From Telmatactis stephensoni (lineage: Eukaryota > Cnidaria > Anthozoa > Actiniaria > Isophelliidae), in the NCBI GenBank assembly GCA_029948255.1, contig JALIZF010001795.1, forward strand, positions 62,001 through 126,000: a stretch of DNA of 64,000 bases, in the 5' to 3' direction. The stretch's first letter is position 1. Each line of letters opens with the position of its first letter. Positions 11,310-21,766 of this stretch are shown one piece after another. Position numbers and translations under genes: made by a program. The notes beneath the pieces are model-generated. The model made no database searches. It had not been told where the DNA came from and saw only the letters and a program-made list of their open reading frames with translations.

Positions 11310-12018
11310 GGGCGCCTTCCAAATTCAGAGTGAAATTGAAAGAAGCCATGAATATTAAATGGCAAAATCCCACTCTAAATTAACAGACATCACATCTCAA
11401 TTCAAACATAGGATTACAACTATTATTTTTATTTATATCGCTTCCATATTTGCATTTTATGTTAACTTACTGTCAATATTTATAATTGCAATTTACATTA
11501 CACAATTGAGAATGGCATTCAATTACGACGAAGCAAGTCTTGGAGTTATGGAGTTATGGGCCCCAATCCTGAAAAAAGGAAAGCAAAAGCAACACGTCAC
11601 GTCACGTGATGCGCGTGTCTGTGTTTACTTTATAGTAGCTAAGTTACGATTTATGAATCAGAAAAAAGATACTTGGACATGCTTATCAAACCGGCCTAAA
11701 TTATACTGAAAATTGACCAAAAACAAACAAAATAAATAAAATTTAGCAAATATCATAAATACCACAACGGTATACAAGATATATAAACACATTAGCGTTA
11801 ATAGCAAGTTCAATAAATGACAATTAATTTTAAAGCAGTTATAAAATGTGTTAAAAACTAGTGTAAAAAATTTTTATTGTAAAAACATTTATTCTTAAAA
11901 ACAATGTTATTTATTGCTCATTGTAAAAAAATTATATTGTTAAAATTGTGTGAGAAATTACTATTTAAAAAAATATTTTAAAGTGATTATAGAACTTTCT
12001 CGTCCCTTAAAGTTAGCA

Positions 12019-12170
12019 CTATTCTAGTAATTTATCGACGTCACAGTTGGGTGTGACAGCACACCAAGGACGACGACGATCACATGTTGTGCAACCATGG
12101 TAACGAACACCTTTGTAGATGAATGGAAAGACGAAGATTTCTCCATGTTTTGTCTTTGTTGTAGAAGCAC
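12019..12170 (-). pseudogene. degenerate second FN2 exon of gene A
   Basis: A TCTTAG acceptor-like site is followed by a frame with FVFPFIYKGVRYHGC and RPWCAVTPNCDVDKLLE then stop. The first FN2 cysteine is replaced by F and the last GDC is lost. It corresponds to the intact gene B terminal exon (27427-27150). It might be used as an alternative last exon, but the domain should not fold normally. AATAAA motifs on the minus strand follow at about 11910 and 11888. Confidence 0.6.
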
Positions 12171-12179
12171 CTAAGACAA

Positions 12180-12340
12180 TTACAAGCAATTTCCCCAGAG
12201 TCGATCGACGTCGTAATTCGGTGTAACTGCGCACCACAGACGGTTAGAATCTGTAGTTGTACAGCTATTGTAACGTTTGCCTTTGTAGATGAATGGGAAA
12301 ACACAGATTTCTCTTATTGTTGTCATTTTGGGAGGTTTAC
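12180..12340 (-). CDS. gene A terminal exon: FN2 module with immediate stop
   Basis: The acceptor TTCTCAG is followed by GKPPKMTTIREICVFPFIYK. The four FN2 cysteines (ICVFPF, NSCTT, LWCAV, GNC) are intact, and the frame stops one residue after the last. The exon runs straight into another FN2 copy (12170-12019) without a normal intron, which looks like an old recombination join. Gene C ends the same way. Confidence 0.8.
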
Positions 12341-12854
12341 CTGAGAAAAAATAAACACAAGTCAAAAAGTTACTAGGCGTTTGAAAGTTTTAGATTCCAA
12401 AATGAGGAATCCATTACCAATTGCAAAATATTGAAAATGGTGTAATCAGGCATGGTGAATAATTGTGTGGATTTGGTTGTCTCTGATTGTATAATCTTAA
12501 CTTAAAACGAACGTTTCGGTCAATGCTGTGACCTTCTTCAGCTAGTGAGTAATTGGCTATGTGAAGATGGCATATAATGCATATGGCATGTATGTAACAT
12601 CTACCAAGGGAATCAAACTTATAACAGAAAAAGGCCCACACAAGCAAATTATATAATATTTTTTTTGCCCTAGTAGACGAGAAAGACATTGCCAAATTAA
12701 TTTAGTGAAGCACGGTTAGGACACCATGGGACGAGACAGAGTGTTCGTATTAAACGGGTGATTCTATAGGCATTTTTCCATCGAGACATTACATGCCCGT
12801 CATAACCGGGTGTCCGTATTAACTGGGTGTACATATGGTCGAGTTCCACTGTTC

Positions 12855-12915
<61 letters not shown>

Positions 12916-15900
12916 GCTACTATTAAAGTAATTTTATTTAACCCGTTAAACAAAGTTGACTAACTACTGAGTACTATAGTAGATAATTAACAATAGAAAA
13001 CAACTAGTTGTTAGTTTACTACTAACTATCAAGCGTACCGATTTCTTCACGGGTTAAATAATTAAGAAATAAAAACACGTTTTTTTCCGTGTTTGCTAGC
13101 TTGATCAAAACACGCGTGATGTTGGGAGAACACGACAGAGCGTAGTGGAAGCAGGCGCCCGGTAGGCGAGTGCTGTAACATATCTCGAGTGTTCTTCAAA
13201 CATCACAAGTGTTTTGATCAGGCTATCAAACACAAAAATACAGTACTTTACTTCTTTTATAAAATAACAAGCGCTCAAATTTACGAAAAATGCGAAAAGT
13301 GACGTGAGTGTTTTTGATACTCTCATGAAACACGGTTTTTGACCAATCAGAGCGCGCGCGTACTATCCCAATTATTTTATAAAATCTACTGCTGCTGCTG
13401 CTGCTGCTGCTGCTATGCATACTGCTAATGCTACTGCCACTGCTACTGCTTACTGCTAACCATGCTAGCTACTGCTACTGCTACTGCTACTGCTACTGCT
13501 ACTGCTACTGCTACTACTATGCTACTGCTACTGCTACTGCTACTGCTACTGCTACTGCTACTGCTACTGCTACTGCTACTGCTACTGCTACTGCTACTGC
13601 TACTGCTACTGCTACTGCTACTGCTACTGCTACTGCTACTGCTACTGCTACTGCTACTGCTACTGCTACTGATATGGTACAGGTCATGCAAAACTAACCT
13701 GCTAATACATAGACATCGTTAGCCCCTGCTCCTCCCTTGCCATTTCTACAATTGTTTACTGATCCGTATTTGCTGTATGTACGACCTGCGTCTGGACTTG
13801 ATGCACACCATCCTTGGTGTTGAACTGCAAAATATCTCCATCCTCGTCTAGCAGCAGCCAAGGCACATTTCTCAATGGCGTACTTTCTAGTGCTATAAGG
13901 TCCTTTAAGAAGACGATCTTTGCCTTCGAGGGTTGGGATGACACGGCGTCCAGTGTCCTTAAAGCACCCAATGGTTATTGCTAAAATGACAATCGGGGCA
14001 AAAGTTTGAAAAAATAAACACAATTTAAAATATTAAGCTTCTTTTGCTTAACTTCCGCATGCTAAGTACTTTAATTATGCTCTAAAGTTGTTCAAAAGTA
14101 TTACAAGCAAACAACAACCAAACAACCAAACAAACAAAAAACAACCAAACAAAAAAACATACAATCAAACAAAGAAAACAAACACAGACACACGGAAAGG
14201 GAAACAGACAAAGAAACATCACTGAAAGAAACGTTCAAGAAACATGCCAGCAAATCACTTAATGAAATTAAATAAAGGATATTTAATTTAGAAACAATAA
14301 TTTACTTATCATTTTTAAGTCAGGTTACTGAACAACTAAATTACCCCATAATCCTGCAGTTATTCTTCTTCTGATACCTTTCGAAAAAGAGACAAAAAAT
14401 ATATATGATACAATAAAATAATAATGATATAAATAAGGCAAGGTGATCAATTTCTCAGTAAAAATTATTACAGTAAAGTTAAACAAATTGTTACCAAAGT
14501 TTTCATTGCTTGGAATTCTGCGTCCTTGACAGCATTTGTACCTTACATCTCGACTGTAACAACGCCCTCCACATGCGGTTTCACTAGGCTTACAGCAAGG
14601 GAGATTCTTTCTTACGATTCTTCCATCACAACATTTCTGGTTACTTGGAACGTAGCACTTTTTTCCACATGCCATTCTTCCGACATTGCAACAAGTGTCA
14701 GCTTTAGCCATGATTCGTCCATGACAGCATTGCTGGCTGCTGCGAATGTAGCACTTTTTTCCACATGCCATTCTTCCGACGTTGCAACAGGTGTCAGCTT
14801 TAGCCATGATTCGTCCATGACAGCATTGCTGGCTGCTGCGAATGTAGCACTTTTTTCCACATGCCATTCTTCCGACGTTGCAACAGGTATCAGCTTTAGC
14901 CATGATTCGTCCATGACAGCATTGCTGGCTGCTACGAATGTAGCACTTTTTTCCACATGCCATTCTTCCGACGTTGCAACAGGTATCAGCTTTAGCCATG
15001 ATTCGTCCATGACAGCATTGCTGGCTGCTGCGAATGTAGCACTTTTTTCCACATGCCATTCTTCCGACGTTGCAACAGGTATCAGCTTTAGCCATGATTC
15101 GTCCATGACAGCATTGCTGGCTGCTGCGAATGTAGCACTTTTTTCCACATGCCATTCTTCCGACGTTGCAACAGGTATCAGCTTTAGCCATGATTCGTCC
15201 ATGACAGCATTGCTGGCTGCTGCGAATGTAGCACTTTTTTCCACATGCCATTCTTCCGACGTTGCAACAGGTGTCAGCTTTAGCCATGATTCGTCCATGA
15301 CAGCATTGCTGGGTGCTTGGAATGTAGCATTTCCCCCCACAACTTTGGCAGCACTTGGCTTTGATATCAACAACTTTGTTTTTGCAGCACTTAGCAACTT
15401 TCTTGTCGTAACAATTATCACCACAAAATCCAGCCGGTGGTATGCAGCACACCTCCTTTCTAGGAATAATCTTGTTGTTGCAGCACTTCTGAGTGGCTGC
15501 GTTGTAGCAAGTACTTCCACAGTGGTGAGGACAACATCTCCATGCACTTGGAATCACTTTGTCATAGCAGCATTTATACCCAGTCTTGGGCATACATCTG
15601 TCTCCACATTTCCCCATATATTTGGTGCAATTAGAACAGCTGAAAAAGCCGCGGATGAGATAATTGTTGCAGCATTGTTTTACCACTGGATCATAACAGT
15701 TGTTATCACATTTGCGAGGACAAACTGCACGTTTTGTAAAAGGTTCATCTACAATATGATGTGAAAAATGCCATTAATAATTCATAAAACTGATAATTTT
15801 GTTTGATTCCAATGATTTTCAAAAATGACAGTTTATTGTCCAATATTTAATTTTGAGTACTTAAAATTACGGCATATAAGCTTTGTTTTAAAGTGCTTTC

Positions 15901-18900
15901 TGTAATTCAATATGAGGAGTTGCTAGTTTATTATATAATTACCACTAATACGTATAAAAACGCTCCTCAACTTTCATAAAGGAATTGAATCATCAATAAA
16001 TTGCAGTTAGAGGTGAAAAGATTGCGGATATGTTGAAGATATTTAGATTTAAGATCAAATTCCTTACTTCTTGCAGGGCCGTCTTAGCAGTTCTACCTAG
16101 GAAGCTAGCAATATAGCTACATTACATCTCAATTTTGGCATATAATTTGTATTAGAAGCAATTAACCACGGTTAATAATGGTTAACATTGACATTTAAAT
16201 AAGGATAATTTAGAGTTAAGTGTAAAAAACTGTATTTGCAACGGTTAACAACAGCATACTAACTATGACAACAGTTAACATCACTTGAAAAACTATGAAT
16301 ATCAAGTAACTTTTACAATAAACCAGTTTGACCTTGGTTAACTGTCCTAAAATCCGATAGCAAAATATTTTTCTGTTTGTCAGAAATATTGCTTATTGCA
16401 TATCATGGGAATATCTTTGGTATAGAAAACTCCGCCTCTGGCTGGATTTTTGTTAGGCTATTGATCGATTCCTTAATGGAGACTTTAGTCTGGCGGGACG
16501 CGTAATTATGCAAAAATTGGTAAAAGGGATCTATTGTGAATTGATATATAGCCCCCACACAACAATACTGTAGACAAACAGTAATGCAGGTTGACAAGAG
16601 TTTCTAAGTTCAAATAATTTTTAGCTTTGCAAAAACTGCAAAATATGACGTTATTTTCCAGCACAGGTTTTCAAGGGATGAGAATCCTCTTGCAATCCGA
16701 TTTTAGCCATCGGCATGCAATGCTCACATAAACAGCAAATTTCCTACACGTCCGTCGCGCTTAGGCCCTGTTTATATGGAGAAAGGTTGTCTCGGGTACC
16801 CGAGACAGCCTTCCCCCGAGACAATGTTAAAGAGCGTTTATATGAAGCTTCGTAAAACCTGGTTCTTGAGGACACAGTAAGCCCAATGCAACTGAATTTA
16901 TCGTTGGAAAATTAGCGTGTGCGTGCATATCATGTTTGAGCTGTCTCGCCCCAGGAAGGCGAATTATGTGTTTATTTATGTGAAAAACAGTTGTCCCGCC
17001 TTCCAGGGTTACCCTACCAGCCGAGACGAGTTATCTCGCCCCCCTCGCCTCCCCCCATCGAGTTGTCTCGCCCCCAAACGAGATGAGTTAAGGACGGTGC
17101 CCACTATTGTCAGCGCGCACTGCGTTCTGCGCATGGCCCTTCGTAGTAAAAACATCGTAAAAACAAAGCAGTTTTGCGATATTTGGATAAATAAAACTTA
17201 CTTGCTTGTAGAAAAAACATTTGACTGTTCCTATAGTAGAATTATATTCAGTATTGATGAATAAAACTCGCTTAAAAACCACTGTTTTGATCACAAGGAC
17301 TAGATTTGCCTATTGGCCGCCATCTTGGAAATGTCCCATAATGCTTTGTAAAATCTGTCTATACTCTGTATGGAGGGCTAGGGATTTCATCGTATTTCGT
17401 GCGTTTATCGGTAAATAACTTCTTAAATCGCCTGTATACCCCTCTTTTTTCCTTTTGTAAATTATAAACCAAAGAAAAATCTAGAATTATATAAGCTTTT
17501 ATAAATTTATAATTGAAGAATGATAAAAAAATATCACATATTATATTTAGCAATCATAGACTAGAACATCCTAAAACCAAGTAAATATTTTTAAAAAAAC
17601 ATTATTTTCTTTGTTTTCGCGGTTTTATGGTATTGCCCTACCAGAGAATTATGCTTAGAGTGTTTTAGGAAAAAAAAGTTTGAAACTTATTGGAAGTATA
17701 GAGGATTTTTAATTTTTTTTCTTTGGGTCGTCAAATATGCATTTTCCGCAACATTTGATGACGTATAACTCATTAAAATGCATGGTGACCCCCAATTTTT
17801 TTCTTGGATTCTAACAGCCTACAATGGGTTCTTTCACACTCATATAGATTTTAGAGAAAATACTTACTTTCACATTAGAGGGCTCCGTCCTTAAATTCTT
17901 CATGTAAACGCTAGGTTGAATTTTTCAAAGAAATATATGAAACACTAGCTCGCCCGAGACAACTTTTCGCCATATATAAACAGGACTTTACTTAGAATTC
18001 ATCGGTATCTCATTCAGATACATGCATTTGGACACTCAGCTCACGGCATGGGTTCACTCAAACTGGTAAGATTCAGCTTTGTAGTACCCCACGTTGACAT
18101 GTATTGAAAACGTCATATACTCATATAATTAACGCTGATATCTTTATGAGCGCCGATTTTTAGTACAAGCATGGGGAATCGGCATGTTTTACATTCTATG
18201 TATCTCCGAATCCTTTCACAATGTCTCTTATAATTAGGTCTTATTATAACCGAGCGAGAGGTCTGTACGGGAGAATCTTGACCGAGGTCGGAATGTACAG
18301 ACTGAGCGCAGCTAGGTCTGTACCCGACCGAGGTCAAGATTCTCCTTTACAGACTGACCAAGCTCGGTTAATAAGAGTTTTATTATATGACCTTTTTTTC
18401 TAAAATAAAGAAAAAAATCCCAGCTGTCTTTTGTTATTCATTTTACATTTTCAAGCGCGCGTAACATTCGAATGGCTTCTCAGTAATTTTACTTGGCCGA
18501 CTTGTTTCGACAACCAGTTGGACACGAAGTGGGAAGTGTGCTGCGTTTTCACGAATTTACAAGGCAAAAATTATTCTAAAGCCATCATTTTGTCAAGCAA
18601 TTGCTACACCTGTGGAGGAGACAATGTAGGCAAAAGCGAAAGATCAAAAACTATTCATGGGAGGGAAGATCGAACAGACCAAACGATGAAAAACATTTAG
18701 ACCCGTACTGGAGTGAACTCAGTTCAACCTTTCAAACGGATTTGTGAAAGATTTTTATGCCCTTATTCTGCTTTGGAAAAGAAGAAGAACTGGTCGGATG
18801 CAATCTGACACACCATTGAGAGTAAATGAATAGTACTGTAGTGGTTGAACCGTTGGGACATGAAAGTAAATTCAGAATATTTGATTTCCTTTTGAGCCGG

Positions 18901-21049
18901 GGCTTTGTGACTCGTTGCATTTATGACAATTTTTGTGTGAACTGTTTGGCTTAAACACTGGCATCAAGGAGTCTCCTAGTGGACATTGAATAATTATATA
19001 ATTGGTGAGTTTTCTTTTCTTATTCCTTGTAAAAATGTCGGTCAAATTAGGTGACAGACTGAAGAGAGGACACAGGCTTTTGGACCTTCAGTCGCTAAAG
19101 AAAAACAAAACTTTACTGCCTTCAGCAATTGCCTTTGAAGAACTGTATTGTAAATGTATGGCGAAAATTGATGAAATTTTTCATTCAAGGAACGCAATAA
19201 CAGTCCAAAATAAGGCATTTTATAGATAATACTTTGAAAAATAACGAGCACTATGAAAGTTTATTTGCATCTGTTTCACTGTCACTTTGTAATTGTTGTA
19301 ATTCATTGAAATTAAACTGATGATTTAACTAAAAAAATACGGTTGATATCAGTTGATGAAAATTATTTTTGACATAAATCTGGCCAAACAGCACACTTTT
19401 GAAGAGAAATAGCTTTTTTTTGCTTTGTTTTCAACTTTAATATGCAATCGGACCGGTTATTACCGGACAATCTAGACCGGTCCGAGATGTGATCTAACCC
19501 ATCAAATTTCTCGATTTACACGGTCATATAATAACAATTTCTAAAATTGGTCTTCTAAGTCCAAAGATTCTAAAGAAAAAGGTTTAGTTCAGCATTCAAT
19601 TCCCTTTAAATATGAAGCGATGCGAAACAAACGACGCTCATTAGCGATGCATTGAAACGGATGACAACGTAAGGCACGAAATGATCAATTTCACTACGAA
19701 AAACATGTTTAATTTCTGCATTCTTAAAATACAAATACAAAATTTCATGATATTTCCATGACTTTCTAATTAGGCAAGCAAACATCAGAGAATGCAGAAA
19801 TTGTGATATTGTTTGATCCGTCCATCTCATTGGTTAAAACATGAAAACCTGATATGCTTCAAAAGTTAGCACATTTTATTTCAGATCTGATTCCCTTTTA
19901 ATATAAAAGCTTTCCCGAGTTTTAATGAAAAAAAATTTCTAATTCATGTAGGGAACATGGAAAATTGGAATAGTCTCTTAGCTTTTTTGTTGAGTTCTTA
20001 TGAATGGAAGTTTTTTTAGTGCAAAACAATCTTTAAAACATAGTTTTGCACATTCTATTTTTAAAAAATGTGTTTATATACAGGTTGCTATATTTTCAAT
20101 CTGAAAACTAAGTGATTCTTATGTAGGTAAGTTGAAATTGCTGCTGAACAACAGGGAGTTGTCTAGTTGTCGCGCATTGGTTCTTACTGTAAATTCCATG
20201 ATCTCAAAATTGTATTGTTAATTTTTTTCACAACTTGAAACTTACATATTCCGAAATTTTGAAATTATGACCTTCGGATATGCATAACTATTGTACCATT
20301 TAAATTCAAGTGTAAAATTAGATATGAAGCGACGCGAAACAAACGACGCTTATTAGCAATGCACAGAAACGGATGACAACTGACGCCAGATCACGAAATA
20401 ATAAGTTCCATTGAAAGCATGAATTCTGAATACCTAAAGTTTTTTTCGACAATAAATGATAAAAAGGCAACATTTTTCTTCTTAAGGCGACATTGTGAAG
20501 CTTTCGTTTCTTGAATGTAAGCCCTGAAAGCTTTTCTTATTCTTTTGCAGACTTAAGCTTAAGTATAACTTGATACGTAGTATAACTTAATCATGCGTAG
20601 TTAAAAAACGAAATTTAGTCGATGTTAAGATTGTCGTTGAATTACTGAAAAATCATCACAGATATTTTGTTTTATGAAGCGAAAGTAGCTCAGTTCTGAC
20701 TGATGCAGTGGTTTTCCTCAGAAAAGACGGCGGTTGCACCATTTGAAACTGAAAAAGGACAAGAAAGAAGTAGAAAACGTGGACTTTAAATGCAGCTTGG
20801 GGTTTGTAGTAGTTCAACACAGAAAAGGATAGAAATCGAAATCGAAATCAAAATACATTCTCAAAAAATACATGCATGCACAGGATACCATGTCAAACAA
20901 GATTTAGGTAAAAAACTCCTACCTTTTTCAATCAGTGGTTCAAAATCGATTTCTTCTTCGTCTTCTTCTGGACTTTCAGCTCCCAAAAACGTTGCAGCAA
21001 AAAGCAGCAAAGTGATACAAACGATCCACTTTGCGTTTTTCATCATCAT
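12180..21049 (-). CDS. gene A: secreted galaxin-type protein with WSC-like and FN2 modules (5 coding exons)
   Basis: The proposed coding exons are 21049-20923, 15748-14495, 14377-14345, 13980-13699 and 12340-12180, all joined at phase 1, giving about 618 residues. Order in the protein: signal peptide; acidic propeptide ending near a TKR dibasic site; a di-cysteine galaxin-type domain of about 400 residues; an RRR-containing linker; one GCxxD/WSC-like module; one FN2 module and stop. No membrane segment follows the signal peptide, so the product should be secreted. Galaxins are components of coral skeletal matrix, and a matrix or adhesive role here is inferred from the family. Compared with B and C it has fewer WSC/FN2 modules but a much enlarged galaxin domain. 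Main doubts: the 5.2-kb first intron could hide another exon, and two acceptors compete for the last exon. Confidence 0.75.
12461..12557. mobile_element. single arm of the GTTTCGGTCAATG inverted-repeat element
   Basis: It matches one arm of the paired-arm elements at 42966-43201, 48381-48612, 49941-50175 and 56893-57126, but the second arm is missing here. Confidence 0.6.
12853..12916. repeat. AAC microsatellite
   Basis: About 20 uninterrupted CAA units, in the intron between the WSC-like and FN2 exons of gene A. Confidence 0.95.
13388..13673. repeat. CTG and CTGCTA repeats
   Basis: A short CTG run (13388-13413) is followed by a long ACTGCT hexanucleotide array (about 13467-13673). It begins only some 25 bp past the donor of gene A exon 4. 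The long Leu, Ser or Ala-Thr frames it creates are artefacts of the repeat. Confidence 0.95.
13699..13980 (-). CDS. gene A exon 4: GCxxD/WSC-like module
   Basis: 94 codons with phase 1 ends (acceptor ATTTTAG, donor GCAG|GTTAG). The module begins ITIGCFKDTGRR, has KCALAAARRGW, FAVQHQGWCASS and NCRNGKGG, and ends NDVYVLAG. Four cysteines are present, fewer than a canonical WSC domain, so the name is provisional. Identical exon length (282 bp) in genes B and C supports it. Confidence 0.85.
14099..14210. repeat. ACAA/CCAAA-type simple repeat, gene A intron
   Basis: Tetra- and pentanucleotide CAAA/ACAACC sequence lies in the same intron (between linker and first WSC exon) that holds CCGT repeats in gene B and the giant CAAG array in gene C. 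Confidence 0.8.
14345..14377 (-). CDS. gene A exon 3: 33-bp basic linker
   Basis: The acceptor TTCGAAAG precedes and GTAAT follows. It encodes GIRRRITAGLWG including split codons and has phase 1 on both sides. Genes B and C have a 36-bp version with four arginines. The basic run is a likely furin-type cleavage site. Confidence 0.75.
14495..15748 (-). CDS. gene A exon 2: galaxin-type di-cysteine domain
   Basis: The acceptor ATATTGTAG is followed by an in-frame DEPFTKRA segment (KR is a likely propeptide cleavage site), then CC-containing repeats of about 30 residues with the pattern CY..(5-8)..CC.G.(6-10)..CC. Eight or more repeats are seen, six of them near-identical 32-residue units (14650-15320). 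The donor ACTTTG|GTAAC is phase 1, so the exon is 418 codons and symmetric. The open frame reads on through the short intron into exon 3, so the intron could be retained without an immediate stop. Long frames on the opposite strand are shadows of the repeat. Confidence 0.85.
14650..15320 (-). repeat. 96-bp (32-aa) coding tandem repeat, six near-identical copies plus variants
   Basis: The unit carries RMACGKKCYIRSSQQCC and GRIMAKADTCCNVG. The phrase CAGCATTGCTGGCTGCT recurs exactly every 96 bp from 14725 to 15205. Flanking repeats (IPSTQQ and VPSNQK variants) are diverged, so the six inner copies expanded recently. Confidence 0.9.
16764..17987. mobile_element. outer DNA element with GGCCCTGTTTATATGG ends
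   Basis: The left end GGCCCTGTTTATATGG with GGTTGTCTCGGG matches, inverted, the right end CCCGAGACAACTTTTCGCC with ATATATAAACAGGAC. Related ends occur at 34512-34642 (TAA flanks), suggesting a PIF/Harbinger-like family with 3-bp duplications. It encloses the TTAA element at 17092-17890. Confidence 0.65.
17092..17890. mobile_element. 799-bp TTAA-flanked MITE nested in the outer element
   Basis: The ends GGACGGTGCCC and GGGCTCCGTCC are imperfect inverted repeats flanked by TTAA (17088-17091, 17891-17894). It shares a GCGCGCACTGCG / CTGCGCATGG start and a GGTGACCCCC motif near its other end with the element at 9453-10209. Confidence 0.7.
20923..21049 (-). CDS. gene A exon 1: signal peptide and acidic propeptide
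   Basis: Three tandem ATGs (first at 21049) are followed by KNAKWIVCITLLLFAATFLG, a signal peptide with likely cleavage after GA. The acidic stretch EEDEEEIDFEPLIEK follows. The donor AAAAAG|GTAGGAG leaves phase 1. Exon 1 of gene B is nearly identical (37370-37241). Confidence 0.85.
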
Positions 21050-21185
21050 CGTTTGATGCCTTCTTCGGCAAATGAATTTCACGCTTCGTAATGCATCGAT
21101 TTAAAGTAGCTCTTGGCAAGGTTGAATGAACAGGCTTTAAAATACTTTTAAATCAAAACATTTCATCTGACTCTCAAGTACTGTT
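21050..21185 (-). promoter_or_regulatory. conserved 5' flank of gene A
   Basis: About 130 bp upstream of the start codon are nearly identical to the same region of gene B (37371-37506), and the match stops abruptly after CAAGTACTG. It includes TTTAAA-type motifs that could act as TATA-like elements. Assignment as promoter plus 5' UTR is inference from position and conservation. Confidence 0.5.
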
Positions 21186-21766
21186 CTTGATCAGTGAACA
21201 ACTTATGGCGCTCAACGCATGAGTGGAATGACTCTACTTTGATCTGTGATCGCGGCGTTGACAATGGGGTGTACCGTCCTCTAAGACGAGAATAATTGTG
21301 GCGTTTTTTTTTAGCTGTAGGGTTTTTTAACTTTTACCGCAAGTTAAGTTTATTAGTGCAGGGCCATCTGAAGCAAGTGGTCGCGAGTTCGATTCGCAGT
21401 AACCTAAACTGACTTGTTTCAATGTCTGTCCACTCTGTATAGCTTTGCTACGCTACAAACATTCAGTAATTGTACATTTATTAATCTTAATGTGTTTTTG
21501 AGTAATTTTGCTAGTTATTAGCATTTTAAGTGTTATAACCTTGACCATTTTGATTGTAGGATTTGTGTATATAGTTTTCTGTGTGACACACCCTCTTTCA
21601 CTATAGCCAAGACATAAGACCAATGTAGGGTTTCGCTTTGACTCCAAATGTGATGTAAACAAGAAATAAGGTTTAGTTTAGTTGTTGGTTTGACGATATC
21701 TTCCATTGTTGCACACTCACTAAGTCTTTGTACAAACAAGTAAGACAAATTTGGGGTGTGTTGAAG
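21186..21766. other. intergenic, no gene; paralogous to 37520-37860
   Basis: Stretches around 21465-21535 and 21535-21640 (TTGACCATTTTGATTGTAGG) recur upstream of gene B. No coding signal. A tRNA-like box B (GTTCGATTC) near 21390 has no matching tRNA fold. Confidence 0.5.

Larger units (their letters stand above)
11310..12700. repeat. 3' flank of gene A, paralogous to 41440-42980 and partly to 25430-25700
   Basis: The block from AGTGAAATTGAAAGAAGCC through the terminal FN2 exon and beyond recurs near 41440 at high identity, except for a unique stretch of about 450 bp in the second copy. A shorter part (ACACGTCACGTCAC to CATCAGAAAAAAGATACTTG) recurs at about 25450-25620. This marks the 3' ends of three tandem duplication units. 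Frames inside it (11359-11709, 41472-41699) do not agree between copies and are not called as genes. Confidence 0.75.
15749..20922 (-). other. gene A intron 1
   Basis: 5.2 kb without a supported exon. It contains nested DNA elements (16764-17987), a GC-rich hairpin at about 18230-18370, and two copies of a GAAGCGACGCGAAACAAA-type segment (about 19612 and 20322) that also occurs twice in intron 1 of B and C. Frames at 18431-18700 and 19002-19229 show no domain. Confidence 0.5.

Noticed and set aside
13428..13722. Poly-Leu, poly-Ser and Ala-Thr frames
   Set aside because: Produced by the CTGCTA hexanucleotide array.
14612..15547. Second minus-strand frame (311 codons) over the same exon
   Set aside because: Frame-shifted shadow of the 32-residue repeat; lacks splice-phase agreement.
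14495..15748. Cysteine-rich toxin interpretation
   Set aside because: The di-cysteine repeat pattern and size fit galaxin-type matrix proteins better than compact cnidarian toxins.
14526..15764. Long plus-strand frame over the gene A galaxin exon (412 codons), and similar ones at 33379-34038 and 60126-60977
   Set aside because: Antisense shadows of the repeated minus-strand coding sequence; the minus strand has cysteine patterning, splice sites and paralogue agreement.
18431..19229. Possible exons in gene A intron 1 (frames at 18431-18700 and 19002-19229)
   Set aside because: Opposite strand to the gene, no recognisable domain, and not conserved in the introns of B or C.
21375..21410. tRNA-like box B
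   Set aside because: No cloverleaf partner sequences around it.
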